Position numbers and translations under genes: made by a program | Notes under the pieces: generated by a model | Told to the model about the DNA's origin: nothing | The model's database searches: none | Seen by the model: only the letters and a program-made list of their open reading frames with translations | Shown: piece by piece, positions 23,544 through 32,062 of the stretch | Position numbering within the stretch: position 1 is the stretch's first letter | Layout: every line of letters begins with the position of its first letter | IMG/VR virus record: IMGVR_UViG_3300013129_000007 | Span: 1-42,156 of that record | Origin: a virus | DNA length: 42,156 nucleotides | Strand: one strand, 5' to 3'

Positions 23544-23813
23544 ATGAAAAATCTTATTAAGCAGGTCCTCAAGGAAGAGTTAACTCGTGCAGATAAGGCT
23601 GAGATTAAAAAATTAGCTAGAACTGAATTTGAGGACATGCTTAAAAGTACTGGAATTAAATCCAAAATAGAGGATTTGGTAAAGAAACAACTTAGAAATG
23701 ATAAAGCAACACAAAAAGAAGTTGCTGAAATCACTCAAAAAGTTTTGGTACAATTCTATAAAACCCTTTGGAATAGAAGGTCTTTTTGGGTTAATAAATT
23801 AGATAATATCTAA
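23544..23813 (+). CDS. Small helical protein with structural-type leader
   Basis: 89 aa, helical throughout, starting MKNLIKQVLKEELTR. Related leaders begin several proteins here, which suggests a common route, for example packing into the prohead. The C terminus is aromatic (FYKTLWNRRSFWVNKL). It sits between the 54-aa gene and a large structural gene. Function unknown. Confidence 0.6.
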   Translation: MKNLIKQVLKEELTRADKAEIKKLARTEFEDMLKSTGIKSKIEDLVKKQLRNDKATQKEVAEITQKVLVQFYKTLWNRRSFWVNKLDNI

Positions 23814-23821
23814 ATAAGGTT

Positions 23822-25381
23822 ATGTTTAATCAAATAACTGATAGTTACGGAAACACTTTAACACTTTACGATGGTTTAAGAGTTAGATTGGAAGAAATGG
23901 CACCAGACCCAGACCCTATCCCTGATGGTACTGAAGGTACTATTACATGTGACCAAAGAGGTAGATGTACTGATGATATTGGAAAAATTTTTGTTAAATG
24001 GGATAACGGTAGAAACCTACATTTAATACCAGGTGAGGATAAATTTATTTTTTTACCTAACCCAACTGATCAAATAGACCTTATATCACATTTAGGTGAA
24101 GCTAGTGGTCCTCTTACAACAAAATATACTAGAGAAGTTAAACAAGCTTTTAACAACACAAAACCAAGGGTAAAAATAAAAACTGAGGTAAAAAAGGTTA
24201 AAAAATCTAAAAAGGAAGAAGATTTAGAGGAAACCATGACAGCTGGTGGTACTGGTGGAGCAATAAATTATTCTTATACACCTAAATTAGAAAATAAAAT
24301 TATTAAAGGAAGTACGTTTTTAAATGAAATGACCAATACTGGAGCAATATCATCTACAGTAGATTTTTTAATAACTAATTTAATAGGTTGGGGTACACTT
24401 GAAGACATAAGTCCACCTTGGCCTTCATTATCAAAAAAGTCTGATAATGGTCAAAAAGAAAACTGGTGGTGGCAAAAAATACCTACTTATAATGGAGGTG
24501 TTATTACTGATTTAACAGCACAAACAGATGAGACTTGGGATGATGATAAATTAACAGTAGATACTGTTAACGATTTAAGTGTGTTTAAAAAAGAAATTGA
24601 TAAAGACCCCAAGAAATATAAACAATCTGTTATAACAATAGGTAAAGGTTTTGATTTAAATATTGACCCTTATAACGAGGATTGGAGAAGTTCTTTACAA
24701 AAAGGTATAGAATTAAAGGTGGGTGAGGTAGATAAACCGATACAAGCTTTTAATGTGATGAATCTTAAAAAAGAAGATATAATAAGATTAACTGATGAAA
24801 TATTATCTGAGGGTAAGAAAAAAGAAAAGGTACACACAAAAAAATGGGATCGTTGTGTCGAAAAGGTAGAGAAAAAAAATAAAGAAAATAATACTGATTA
24901 TAACCCTTATGCTGTCTGTCAAAAATCAATAGGATATGAGGGTTCAATTAAAAAATCACATAGAAGAGAAGAAGAATTAGATGAAACAACAACATTTGGT
25001 TCTGTATTTGGTTCAGGATTTCCTGTAACCCCCACATTCGCGGCTAAGGGTGGTAAACACATACCTTCAAAAAAACCTATATGGAAAGGTGGACAAATAA
25101 TTCAAAAAATAGAAAATGATGGTGTTTTAAACGAATCTAAGACTGATTTATTTACTGAAGTTAACAAAGTTAAATTTGTTCCAACAGGAGGCAAATACGT
25201 AAAAATTAAAGATAGATGTGCCAAATACAACAATCAACCATGGTGTAGTCAAGGAGCTATAGATAAACCTTTAGAACTAAGTGATAATACTTTTGAGAAC
25301 ATTAAAAACATTTCAGAAAAAACAGGTTTATCTGAAGAATACATTATAAATAAGATAATGAGCAAATTAAACGAAAAATAA
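23822..25381 (+). CDS. Multidomain virion protein with DUF4314-like N terminus and repeated LxE sites
   Basis: 519 aa. Residues about 15-78 resemble DUF4314 (GLRVRLEEMAPDPDPIPDGT, later IFVKWDNGRNLHL). After it come polar linkers with repeated sites LEETMTAGG (135-143), LNEMTNTGA (167-175) and LDETTTFGS (386-394), similar to the LxE cleavage sites of T4-type prohead proteases. A Cys-bearing helical unit around 335-380 (WDRCVEKVE, PYAVCQKSIG) ends in KKSHRR. I infer a virion or scaffold protein that may be proteolytically matured. Confidence 0.6.
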   Translation: MFNQITDSYGNTLTLYDGLRVRLEEMAPDPDPIPDGTEGTITCDQRGRCTDDIGKIFVKWDNGRNLHLIPGEDKFIFLPNPTDQIDLISHLGEASGPLTTKYTREVKQAFNNTKPRVKIKTEVKKVKKSKKEEDLEETMTAGGTGGAINYSYTPKLENKIIKGSTFLNEMTNTGAISSTVDFLITNLIGWGTLEDISPPWPSLSKKSDNGQKENWWWQKIPTYNGGVITDLTAQTDETWDDDKLTVDTVNDLSVFKKEIDKDPKKYKQSVITIGKGFDLNIDPYNEDWRSSLQKGIELKVGEVDKPIQAFNVMNLKKEDIIRLTDEILSEGKKKEKVHTKKWDRCVEKVEKKNKENNTDYNPYAVCQKSIGYEGSIKKSHRREEELDETTTFGSVFGSGFPVTPTFAAKGGKHIPSKKPIWKGGQIIQKIENDGVLNESKTDLFTEVNKVKFVPTGGKYVKIKDRCAKYNNQPWCSQGAIDKPLELSDNTFENIKNISEKTGLSEEYIINKIMSKLNEK

Positions 25382-25408
25382 AGATATTTATTATAAAAAA
25401 CATAAAAG

Positions 25409-26374
25409 ATGTCAAATTATATTAATAAAATAGTTAAAAATAAAATAAAAACTTTATTGGAGACTAAAGGATTTGAGGATATGGAAGTGACTTTTGGTCT
25501 TAAATACAAAAGTGATAATCTTTCTGATGCAGAAAAAGCACAATTTGGTACACTAGAAACCATTCAAGATAAAGAAACGGGGTTAGTTAATTTAGGTAGT
25601 GCTAAAGTACAACCAGCTTTGGATAAGGTACATAAAACTGATGTACAAGATGCTGAAGAGTATTACAAAATGGTTTTAGATAGAATGAAAAACTTCCAAG
25701 AAACTTCTGAATCTGAACCATCACAAATTGGTGAAGCTTTTGAACCTAAAAAAGTTAACAGAGAAGATTCCCAAACTGAACCTGAAGAAGTTTATAGTAC
25801 AGAAGCTTTGGGACCTGGCATGTTGGCTTTAAGATATGATGATGAGGGAACGTCAAAACATGATCTATTAATGAAAAGAATGGATGACATGAACGGTAAT
25901 GACTCAACTTATAAAAAGTTAAGAGGATATTCAGAGAAGTACTTAAAACATAAATATGGTACTCCTGATGAATACCATTATACACCAAAAGTTAGAACTA
26001 CAGATAAACCTATTGCTGAATCAAAGTATTCTGATGTAATTGAGGAAAATATCTTTAAAACAAAAGGTGAAATTAAATCAAAAGAACAAGTTATTAGATT
26101 AACTGAAAAATTACCTTCTAGAGTTAAGATTGATGAGACTGTATTTGCTATCACCGATGGTAACAACTATTACAGATTAATATGGGAAGGTGAAGAAGAT
26201 GGTGAAGCGGTAATTACTCATGAGAAAAATACTAAAGTGGTTAACGAATCTATAGATAAAATGAAACATTTGTGGAATTTTAATTCATCAAAAACAATAT
26301 CAACAAAAGGGATTGTTAGTGAGAATGAAAACAACCAATTTAAAAAGATGTTCAGAAATTTAAAAAACAAATAA
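25409..26374 (+). CDS. Probable virion or scaffold protein
   Basis: 321 aa, no membrane segment. The start, MSNYINKIVKNKIKTLLETK, is a helical leader like those of its neighbours. The middle is acidic and polar, and a small beta domain lies at about 225-275 (VFAITDGNNYYRLIWEGEED). GATATTTAT sits 18 bases upstream. Placement next to the DUF4314-like protein and before the lysis genes fits a structural role. Confidence 0.5.
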   Translation: MSNYINKIVKNKIKTLLETKGFEDMEVTFGLKYKSDNLSDAEKAQFGTLETIQDKETGLVNLGSAKVQPALDKVHKTDVQDAEEYYKMVLDRMKNFQETSESEPSQIGEAFEPKKVNREDSQTEPEEVYSTEALGPGMLALRYDDEGTSKHDLLMKRMDDMNGNDSTYKKLRGYSEKYLKHKYGTPDEYHYTPKVRTTDKPIAESKYSDVIEENIFKTKGEIKSKEQVIRLTEKLPSRVKIDETVFAITDGNNYYRLIWEGEEDGEAVITHEKNTKVVNESIDKMKHLWNFNSSKTISTKGIVSENENNQFKKMFRNLKNK

Positions 26375-26375
26375 A

Positions 26376-26627
26376 ATGAAACAAAAAATTAAATGGTTTA
26401 TTAAAGAAATAATGAATATGTATTCTACTACAGATTCTTATTTTTCTAAAAAAAGAATTGAGTCTGGTGTAGCTTTTGTTATCGCTCAATGGGGTATGAT
26501 TTTTTTCTTGTTAGAAAAACATAAAACTTTAAGTATGGGGGAATTCCTATTATGGGCATCAGCCGAATTTGCTGTAGCTGGTTGGATGATAAGTAAAATT
26601 CAAAAAGAAAAGACAGAAAATAAATAA
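26376..26627 (+). CDS. Small two-helix membrane protein, holin candidate
   Basis: 83 aa with two hydrophobic helices (SGVAFVIAQWGMIFFLL and GEFLLWASAEFAVAGWMI) and basic ends. It precedes the GH19 endolysin, separated by a terminator. Size, topology and position fit a class II holin, which makes the membrane lesion that releases endolysin. No sequence family is recognised, so this is context-based. Confidence 0.6.
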   Translation: MKQKIKWFIKEIMNMYSTTDSYFSKKRIESGVAFVIAQWGMIFFLLEKHKTLSMGEFLLWASAEFAVAGWMISKIQKEKTENK

Positions 26628-26631
26628 TATT

Positions 26632-26657
26632 AAACCCTCTTTAAGAGGGTTTTTTTA
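26632..26657 (+). terminator. Rho-independent terminator before endolysin gene
   Basis: Stem AACCCTC (26633-26639) with GAGGGTT (26645-26651), short loop, T-run. It separates the holin-like gene from the endolysin, which then has its own TATAAATA-containing leader. Confidence 0.88.
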
Positions 26658-26691
26658 TTAGATATAATATTTATAAATAAAAAAAAAAGTT

Positions 26692-27306
26692 ATGAGTTTA
26701 AAAAAGTTACAAGAAAAGATAGGTGCAACTCCTGATGGTTCATTCGGACCTAATACCTTAAAGAAAGCTATGGAGTATTATAAAATGACTCCTGAAAGAG
26801 CGGCACATTTTTTCGCTCAAACAGCCCACGAAACAGGTGAATTTAAATTATTTAGTGAGAACCTGAACTATTCAGCTAAAGGTTTACAAAATATATTTGG
26901 TAAATACTTTCCTGGAAATTTGGAAGAATCTTATGCTAGACAACCAGAAAAAATAGCTAATAGAGTTTATGCTGATAGAATGGGTAATGGTAATGAGTCT
27001 TCTGGTGAGGGTTGGAAATATCGTGGCAGAGGAGCTTTACAATTAACCGGTAAATCAAACTATAAAGCTTTTTCTGATTATTTAAAAAATCCTGAAATCA
27101 TGGATAACCCTGATTTGGTGGCTAATGATTTAGCTTTTGAATCCGCCATGTTTTTCTTTGATAAAAATAAGTTATGGTCAATATGTGACAGTGGTGTCAA
27201 TGACGCTTCAATATTATCGTTAACAAAAAGAATTAATGGAGGTACAAATGGTTTGGAACATAGGTCAGAATTGACTAAAAAATATTATGGTTGGTTAAAA
27301 AAATAA
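26692..27306 (+). CDS. GH19 chitinase-like endolysin (muramidase)
   Basis: 204 aa. AAHFFAQTAHETGEF (Glu47 catalytic) and KLFSENLNYS (Glu56) match the GH19 active site, and YRGRGALQLTGKSNY is the family's hallmark substrate-binding segment. It should hydrolyse the glycan strand of peptidoglycan. No signal peptide, so it needs a holin; a candidate is next door. The N-terminal 20 residues (GATPDGSFGP) look like a truncated peptidoglycan-binding repeat. Confidence 0.92.
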   Translation: MSLKKLQEKIGATPDGSFGPNTLKKAMEYYKMTPERAAHFFAQTAHETGEFKLFSENLNYSAKGLQNIFGKYFPGNLEESYARQPEKIANRVYADRMGNGNESSGEGWKYRGRGALQLTGKSNYKAFSDYLKNPEIMDNPDLVANDLAFESAMFFFDKNKLWSICDSGVNDASILSLTKRINGGTNGLEHRSELTKKYYGWLKK

Positions 27307-27309
27307 ATT

Positions 27310-27918
27310 ATGAGTTATACAAGAGAACAAATTGAAATGGCTGTTAAAGCAAAAGGTTATAAATGGTTTGACGATGAATCAAATAAAAGTTATGATGTTA
27401 ATATTGTTGGTGTAAGAAATACTTCACCTGCAGTGTATAAAAAAGTTACAAATGTTTTTGATGACCATTTAACTATATCATTCAAAGATGAAACAGGTAA
27501 TTGGCAATTCTACTGTTGGATGGGTACTTGTGACCCAGGTAAAAAGGGGGTTCAAGAATTCCATAATAGAAATGGTGTTGCAAGACTTGTACCGGGTCAG
27601 TATAGAGGTGTATGGAAAATTGACAAACACCAAGGAAAATATGACGCCCTTTGTCAAAGAAATGGTAATGTTACTGTATGGAGAGACGCTAACAGAGATT
27701 TAGTATTTGAGGAAACTACGACTGACACTGGTATGTTTGGTATCAATATACATAAAGCAGGTCAAGATTCAACTTGGGTTGAAAATTGGAGTGAGGGATG
27801 CCAGGTATTTAAAAGGGTAAAAGACTTTGATGTGTTTATGTCTATATGTAAAAAGGCGTCTAAAATACATGGAAACAAATTTTCTTATACCTTGTTAGAG
27901 TCTACAGACATAAATTAA
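27310..27918 (+). CDS. L,D-transpeptidase-fold (YkuD-like) cell-wall protein
   Basis: 202 aa. The C-terminal third has FGINIHKAG (His148) and WSEGCQVF (Ser161, Cys164), the HxxG...SxGC catalytic pattern of YkuD-type L,D-transpeptidases. Phages use this fold as a peptidoglycan-modifying or cleaving enzyme. It follows the GH19 endolysin with a 3-base gap, so both are made together. Whether it cuts or cross-links cannot be read from sequence. Confidence 0.7.
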   Translation: MSYTREQIEMAVKAKGYKWFDDESNKSYDVNIVGVRNTSPAVYKKVTNVFDDHLTISFKDETGNWQFYCWMGTCDPGKKGVQEFHNRNGVARLVPGQYRGVWKIDKHQGKYDALCQRNGNVTVWRDANRDLVFEETTTDTGMFGINIHKAGQDSTWVENWSEGCQVFKRVKDFDVFMSICKKASKIHGNKFSYTLLESTDIN

Positions 27919-27960
27919 TAGGGTTTACAATAGAAATCTATTATTTATTAATTAATTTAT

Positions 27961-28443
27961 ATGAACAGAATTAATAAAATATTAAATACATTAGATTTCA
28001 TAGAGTACATATCCAAACCTATGGATAAAAAAGATATTTCTTTAATTTATAAAGTTAACAGAGTTTATCCAGAAAGAGCTGAACTTATGTTAGACTTTAT
28101 TCAGTCACTTTATAACAAAGTTATAGATACTTACATGGGGGATAGTTTAATGTCTGAAGATAATCAATTAGAACATTTTAAATGGTGTTGGGAAACAACT
28201 ATAAAAGATTTTAAAAAAGAATTTATATTTTTTGAGAATAAGGGTTTACTACATGATTATTTTTCAGTATTTGTTTTAGAAACTTTCTATAAAGAAATAG
28301 ATAAAAGTGAAAAATTTGTTGAAAACACTTTATATTTTATATATAATAGTTTTAATTATAAAAAAATAAGAACAAAATCTGAATTAGATAATTTTTTAGA
28401 TTTGTACAAAATTTTTAATAAAAGTTTTAATGTAGGTATTTAA
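27961..28443 (+). CDS. Hypothetical helical protein
   Basis: 160 aa, mostly helical, with several aromatic clusters (HFKWCWETTIKDF, DYFSVFVLETFY). No motif, membrane segment or family recognised. Stop and next ATG overlap as TAATG, opening a run of small genes up to the terminator at 29915. Confidence 0.5.
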   Translation: MNRINKILNTLDFIEYISKPMDKKDISLIYKVNRVYPERAELMLDFIQSLYNKVIDTYMGDSLMSEDNQLEHFKWCWETTIKDFKKEFIFFENKGLLHDYFSVFVLETFYKEIDKSEKFVENTLYFIYNSFNYKKIRTKSELDNFLDLYKIFNKSFNVGI

Positions 28444-28667
28444 TGGATACACAAAAAAAGTTAGAAATTATTACAAACCACTTACTTTTAGAAAAGAAAA
28501 AAGCTGAATTGGAACTAGAGAGATTCATTAATAGTGATGCGTCAGTTGATGATATCTGTAAAAACATTGATGATAAATTAAATAATTACAGAAATACAAT
28601 AGCTAATGTTTCGTTATGGTTGGAATTTTTAGAACCTTCAAATAAACCCGAAGAGGGAAATAAATAA
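28443..28667 (+). CDS. Small coiled-coil protein
   Basis: 74 aa, charged helix (KLEIITNHLLLEKKKAELEL) followed by a second helix. No recognised family. It lies directly before the Hc1-like gene. Confidence 0.5.
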   Translation: MDTQKKLEIITNHLLLEKKKAELELERFINSDASVDDICKNIDDKLNNYRNTIANVSLWLEFLEPSNKPEEGNK

Positions 28668-28678
28668 TAATAAAAAAA

Positions 28679-28867
28679 ATGTCAAACAGAGTTACAGAAT
28701 TTGAAACACTTCTAGAGTCTTTTAAAGATGATTACCTTAAATTTGTTGAAAAAGGTAATAATACTGCAGGAACTAGAGCTAGAAAATCTTTACAAGATAT
28801 GCGTAATCTTGCTAAAGAAGTTAGAGATGAAATCAGTAGTACAAAGAAACAGAAAACTACAGCTTAA
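28679..28867 (+). CDS. Hc1/histone H1-like DNA-binding protein
   Basis: 62 aa. A helical domain (FETLLESFKDDYLKFVEKGN) followed by NTAGTRARKSLQDMRNLAKE closely follows the Hc1-like family of Bacteroidota and Chlamydiae, in which GN-x-AGxRARK is the signature. A Lys-rich tail (STKKQK) completes it. It probably binds and compacts DNA, phage or host. It is a host-range clue, since this family is typical of Bacteroidota. Confidence 0.75.
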   Translation: MSNRVTEFETLLESFKDDYLKFVEKGNNTAGTRARKSLQDMRNLAKEVRDEISSTKKQKTTA

Positions 28868-29061
28868 TGGATGTTTCATCTAAAATAATGTTTTTTATCT
28901 TCATTATGTCTTGTTTAAACATATTAAGACATGGGTGGAGAATTGTAATAGAATTAAGAAAAGAGGAACCCCAAAAAATACAATACACAAAAACTGAGAT
29001 TGTACTTTTGGGTTGTTCCCTTTCTTTTATTCTAACTGTATTATTTACAGGTTTTAATTAA
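28867..29061 (+). CDS. Small two-segment membrane protein
   Basis: 64 aa with hydrophobic helices at about residues 6-20 (IMFFIFIMSCLNIL) and 43-60 (EIVLLGCSLSFILTVLF), separated by a charged loop. Overlaps the Hc1-like stop by one base. Could be a second holin-like or a superinfection-type membrane protein; nothing decides. Confidence 0.55.
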   Translation: MDVSSKIMFFIFIMSCLNILRHGWRIVIELRKEEPQKIQYTKTEIVLLGCSLSFILTVLFTGFN

Positions 29062-29071
29062 AAGTTATATC

Positions 29072-29533
29072 ATGATACAAAATAAATTAGATAGTTTAAG
29101 CCCTTATTTTAAAGGTATAAAGGTTGCTGAAAATTATAGGGTAGTTGAATTTATCTTAAAGAAATCTTGGTCCTTAGAGGAAAACGAAGAGATACAGGTA
29201 AGTCAAAAAGAAACTAAAGAAAGTAGTGGTGTGTTGTTTACAATGTTTTATTCAGACACTAAAACATTTGATGAGATAATAGATTTTGTTGAGGATAAGA
29301 TAATTAATTACAATCTAGAAGTAGAGGAAAAAGAAAGACTTTTAAAAGCTAAAGTTGAAGAACTCAAAAGAGTTTTTGAAATGAAGAGTTTGGATGAATT
29401 AAATCATCTTAAATTTACCACTGAAGAAGATTCCCTAAAATTAAATTCAAAATCACCAAACCCATCAAATGGAGTTGGCAGTAATGTGAGTACAGCCTCT
29501 GTTACAGAATCTAAAGTAGAAAAAGTTTCATAA
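29072..29533 (+). CDS. Hypothetical protein
   Basis: 153 aa. Beta-rich start (YRVVEFILKKSWSLEENEE), a coiled-coil-like helix (EKERLLKAKVEELKRVFEM) and a Ser/Asn/Val-rich disordered end. No family recognised. Two bases separate it from the next gene. Confidence 0.5.
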   Translation: MIQNKLDSLSPYFKGIKVAENYRVVEFILKKSWSLEENEEIQVSQKETKESSGVLFTMFYSDTKTFDEIIDFVEDKIINYNLEVEEKERLLKAKVEELKRVFEMKSLDELNHLKFTTEEDSLKLNSKSPNPSNGVGSNVSTASVTESKVEKVS

Positions 29534-29535
29534 TT

Positions 29536-29916
29536 ATGGGAGTCCCTAAAAATTTTCATCAAATGAACAACATACCTAAAATTGTTGAAGCTTTAAACGA
29601 TTTAACTTTCTATGATTTTGAATATAAAATTGTTTTAACGGAAGAATATAATAAAAAATTACGTGAAGCAGAGATATTAGGTCATTTTATTGATAATGAT
29701 TTAAATGTTGTACAAAGAATTAGTGATTTGGAGTTATTATGTACTAAAAGTTTTAGTGCCACTGATGATGAAACAGCTATCAGAAAATTGAATGAGTGGT
29801 TATTAGGTAAAAAAGAAAATAATCAAATATCTAGTTTTGAAATTATTACCTTTGTAACGAATTCATTTAAAGAAAAATTAGAAGAAAAAGGATTAGATAA
29901 AATTTTATCATTATAA
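29536..29916 (+). CDS. Hypothetical protein
   Basis: 126 aa, mostly helical (KIVEALNDLTFYDFEYKIVL). No recognised motif. It is the last gene before a palindromic terminator shared with the convergent minus-strand gene. Confidence 0.5.
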   Translation: MGVPKNFHQMNNIPKIVEALNDLTFYDFEYKIVLTEEYNKKLREAEILGHFIDNDLNVVQRISDLELLCTKSFSATDDETAIRKLNEWLLGKKENNQISSFEIITFVTNSFKEKLEEKGLDKILSL

Positions 29917-29942
29917 AAAAAAGGGACTTAAGTCCCTTTTTT
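29915..29942. terminator. Bidirectional terminator between convergent genes
   Basis: Near-perfect palindrome AAAAGGGACTTAAGTCCC followed by T's on the + strand and preceded by A's, so it serves both the + gene ending 29916 and the - gene ending 29941. Confidence 0.85.
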
Positions 29943-30279
29943 AATTTTGGAAAGCTCTTTCCATCATTTCTTGTAGAGTATGTATTAACCATACAGCTCC
30001 ACCCGATAATAAACCATTTAAGAAGACTGATAATAATACATCATTCATCCCCAAAGAACCCATCGGGGTTAAATGTGAAAACCCAGAAGAACACATGATT
30101 AAAGATAAAGCAAAACCCATCCAAGTACCCAAACACATAAAACAGGTAAATAATTTGTGTAAACTGTAACCCCCTTCACCAAACTTCTTTAGGTAATTTC
30201 TCCAACCCTCAAATATGGAACCGTATATCATATTATTACAAGCCCCATATGAAATTAAAATAAATGTTAATAAAACCAT
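29941..30279 (-). CDS. Small membrane protein with CxxC, DUF1360-like
   Basis: 112 aa with three to four hydrophobic segments. LFTCFMCLGTWMGF (about residues 43-56) matches the CxxCxGxWxG feature of DUF1360-like membrane proteins known from phages and bacteria. Function of that family is unknown. It is one of the few minus-strand genes that is not a mobile element, facing a divergent intergenic region of about 107 bases. Confidence 0.55.
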   Translation of the reverse strand: MVLLTFILISYGACNNMIYGSIFEGWRNYLKKFGEGGYSLHKLFTCFMCLGTWMGFALSLIMCSSGFSHLTPMGSLGMNDVLLSVFLNGLLSGGAVWLIHTLQEMMERAFQN

Positions 30280-30386
30280 ATACTATTTTTGTTTAATAAT
30301 AATGGTAATTTATCTTAATGAAAATAGTTAGAGATATTTATATAGGCAAACCTTTTCAAATTTAAAGAAAATGGTTATTTTTAATT

Positions 30387-30842
30387 ATGGTGAGAAAAAC
30401 TATTATAATGATTTTGTTTATTATATTAAGTAATAATTTGAAATCACAAAAAGCTTATATAGAAAAATACCAATTAATTGCTGATAGTTTGGAATGTGTT
30501 TACGAGATACCTAGTTCAGTGATGTTAGCTATTGGTTTTTATGAATCCGCTGGTGGTAAAAGTAAGGTGGCTTTATTACTGAATAATCATTTTGGTATTG
30601 TGGGTCCTAATAACCTAATGGAGACACATAAAATTTATTCTAGGTACCGTTATTTTAATTCGGTGATAGCATCCTATGAAGGTTTTTGTAAACTTGTTAC
30701 TGGTAAAAAGTTTTATAGTAAATTAAAAGGTTCTGATAATAGTAGTGATTGGGTTTATGCTTTACACTCTGTTGGTTATGCTTCTTCTGGTCAATGGTCT
30801 GTTAAAATAAATAAACTAATAAAAAATTATAATATCGATTAA
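30387..30842 (+). CDS. Secreted GH73-type glucosaminidase
   Basis: 151 aa. The first 20 residues are a signal peptide (VRKTIIMILFIILSNNLKSQ). The mature part has IPSSVMLAIGFYESAGGKSK with catalytic Glu53, NNHFGIVG, a region RYFNSVIASYEGFCKL and a final helix, as in FlgJ/LytG-type endo-beta-N-acetylglucosaminidases. Its signal peptide would send it to the periplasm without a holin. It may aid DNA entry or lysis. GATATTTAT lies 46 bases upstream. Confidence 0.82.
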   Translation: MVRKTIIMILFIILSNNLKSQKAYIEKYQLIADSLECVYEIPSSVMLAIGFYESAGGKSKVALLLNNHFGIVGPNNLMETHKIYSRYRYFNSVIASYEGFCKLVTGKKFYSKLKGSDNSSDWVYALHSVGYASSGQWSVKINKLIKNYNID

Positions 30843-30843
30843 C

Positions 30844-31041
30844 ATGGAAAGGGAAGATTGGGAGATTGAACTTGAAAAACGTAAAATGTTACAAGATAGT
30901 TTTGTTACTGAAATGAAAAAAAATAAATTTATTGAGGAAATTAAAGGTGGTTTGGGTGAAGATATTGTGAAAAATCCTAATACCGTACATAAGAAACCTA
31001 GTTTTTTTAATAAACTAAAAAAATTTTTAATTAATGACTAA
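30844..31041 (+). CDS. Small charged protein
   Basis: 65 aa, helical start (DWEIELEKRKMLQDSFVTEM), basic C terminus (KKPSFFNKLKKFL). Overlaps the next gene by 8 bases. No family recognised. Confidence 0.5.
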   Translation: MEREDWEIELEKRKMLQDSFVTEMKKNKFIEEIKGGLGEDIVKNPNTVHKKPSFFNKLKKFLIND

Positions 31042-31270
31042 TTTAAAAGAATATATTGATTTTGCTGTTACTTTGACTGAGATGGAAGAAGTAAAAAATA
31101 ATAAATTTCCGTTACCATCAGAGATAAGTTTTAAATTAAATCATTTTGAACATTCTGCTTTACAAGTACAAGTTCATGATGCTAAGGGGTTGGATAGGGA
31201 ATCACTTGAACATAAAAAAGAATTTACCATAGAAATATTTGGTATTGATTTTAAATTTATAGAAAAATAA
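31034..31270 (+). CDS. Small hypothetical protein
   Basis: 78 aa, mixed alpha/beta (LKEYIDFAVTLTEMEE; ISFKLNHFEHSALQVQVH; FTIEIFGIDFKFI). Stop overlaps the RNase HII ATG as TAATG. No family recognised. Confidence 0.5.
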   Translation: MTNLKEYIDFAVTLTEMEEVKNNKFPLPSEISFKLNHFEHSALQVQVHDAKGLDRESLEHKKEFTIEIFGIDFKFIEK

Positions 31271-31863
31271 TGGCACTTAAATCATATTTAAACGAAAACT
31301 TAATAGAAGCCGGAATTGATGAAGCTGGTAGAGGTTCCCTTGCTGGACCTGTTTTTGCATCCGCTGTAATATTACCTAAAGATTTTACTTCAGAACTTAT
31401 AAAAGATTCTAAAAAACTGAGTAAAAAAAATAGGTATAAAGCTTTTGAAATAATAAAAGAAAATGCTATCTCATGGTCTGTTTCGTTTGTTGATGCTGAA
31501 GACATTGATAAATATAATATTTTAAGAGCGACTTTTGGTGCTATGAATAATGCTATAAGTAAATTAAATATCGAACCTGAACATATTTTAGTTGACGGTA
31601 ATATTTTTGATTCTTTTTCTGATATACCTTATACATGTGTTGTTAAAGGTGATAATGAGTACCTATCTATAGCTGCAGCATCAATTATAGCTAAAATACA
31701 TAGAGATGAATATATGGAAAATATTCATGAAAAATTTCCTTTATATAATTGGAAGAAAAATAAAGGTTATGGTAGTAAAGAACATATTAATATCATAAAG
31801 GAGGATGGTATAACTTATTATCACAGAAAAACCTTTTTAAATAAAATTCTTGTAAGTGCTTAA
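31270..31863 (+). CDS. rnhB: Ribonuclease HII
   Basis: 197 aa with all four catalytic acids: GIDEAGRGSLAGP (Asp17, Glu18), HILVDGN (Asp109) and SIIAKIHRDEYM (Asp146). RNase HII removes RNA from RNA:DNA hybrids and single ribonucleotides, useful for primer removal beside the phage primase. Length fits the family. A phage copy of the type II enzyme is less usual than an RNase H of T4 type. The next gene starts with GTG inside its last codons. Confidence 0.92.
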   Translation: MALKSYLNENLIEAGIDEAGRGSLAGPVFASAVILPKDFTSELIKDSKKLSKKNRYKAFEIIKENAISWSVSFVDAEDIDKYNILRATFGAMNNAISKLNIEPEHILVDGNIFDSFSDIPYTCVVKGDNEYLSIAAASIIAKIHRDEYMENIHEKFPLYNWKKNKGYGSKEHINIIKEDGITYYHRKTFLNKILVSA

Positions 31864-32062
31864 CGATATAAAAAAATATATAAAAGTTATAAAAAAAAGA
31901 ATAGAGGGTATTGTTCCTGAAGAGGAAATAACTTCTATAATGTCTGAAATAAATGATATAGTTTTAAAAAATTGGGTGAACGAAAAAGACTATAGATTAA
32001 CCAAACAACAAGTACTAGGTTTAGTTAGAAAACATATCGCTAAAAAATATAGTAATAATTAA
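31856..32062 (+). CDS. Small basic helical protein (GTG start)
   Basis: 68 aa from GTG at 31856, overlapping RNase HII by 8 bases. Basic and helical (IKKYIKVIKKRIEGIVPEEE). Its stop shares the tetramer TTAA with the stop of the convergent minus-strand gene. No family recognised. Confidence 0.45.
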   Translation: MLNDIKKYIKVIKKRIEGIVPEEEITSIMSEINDIVLKNWVNEKDYRLTKQQVLGLVRKHIAKKYSNN

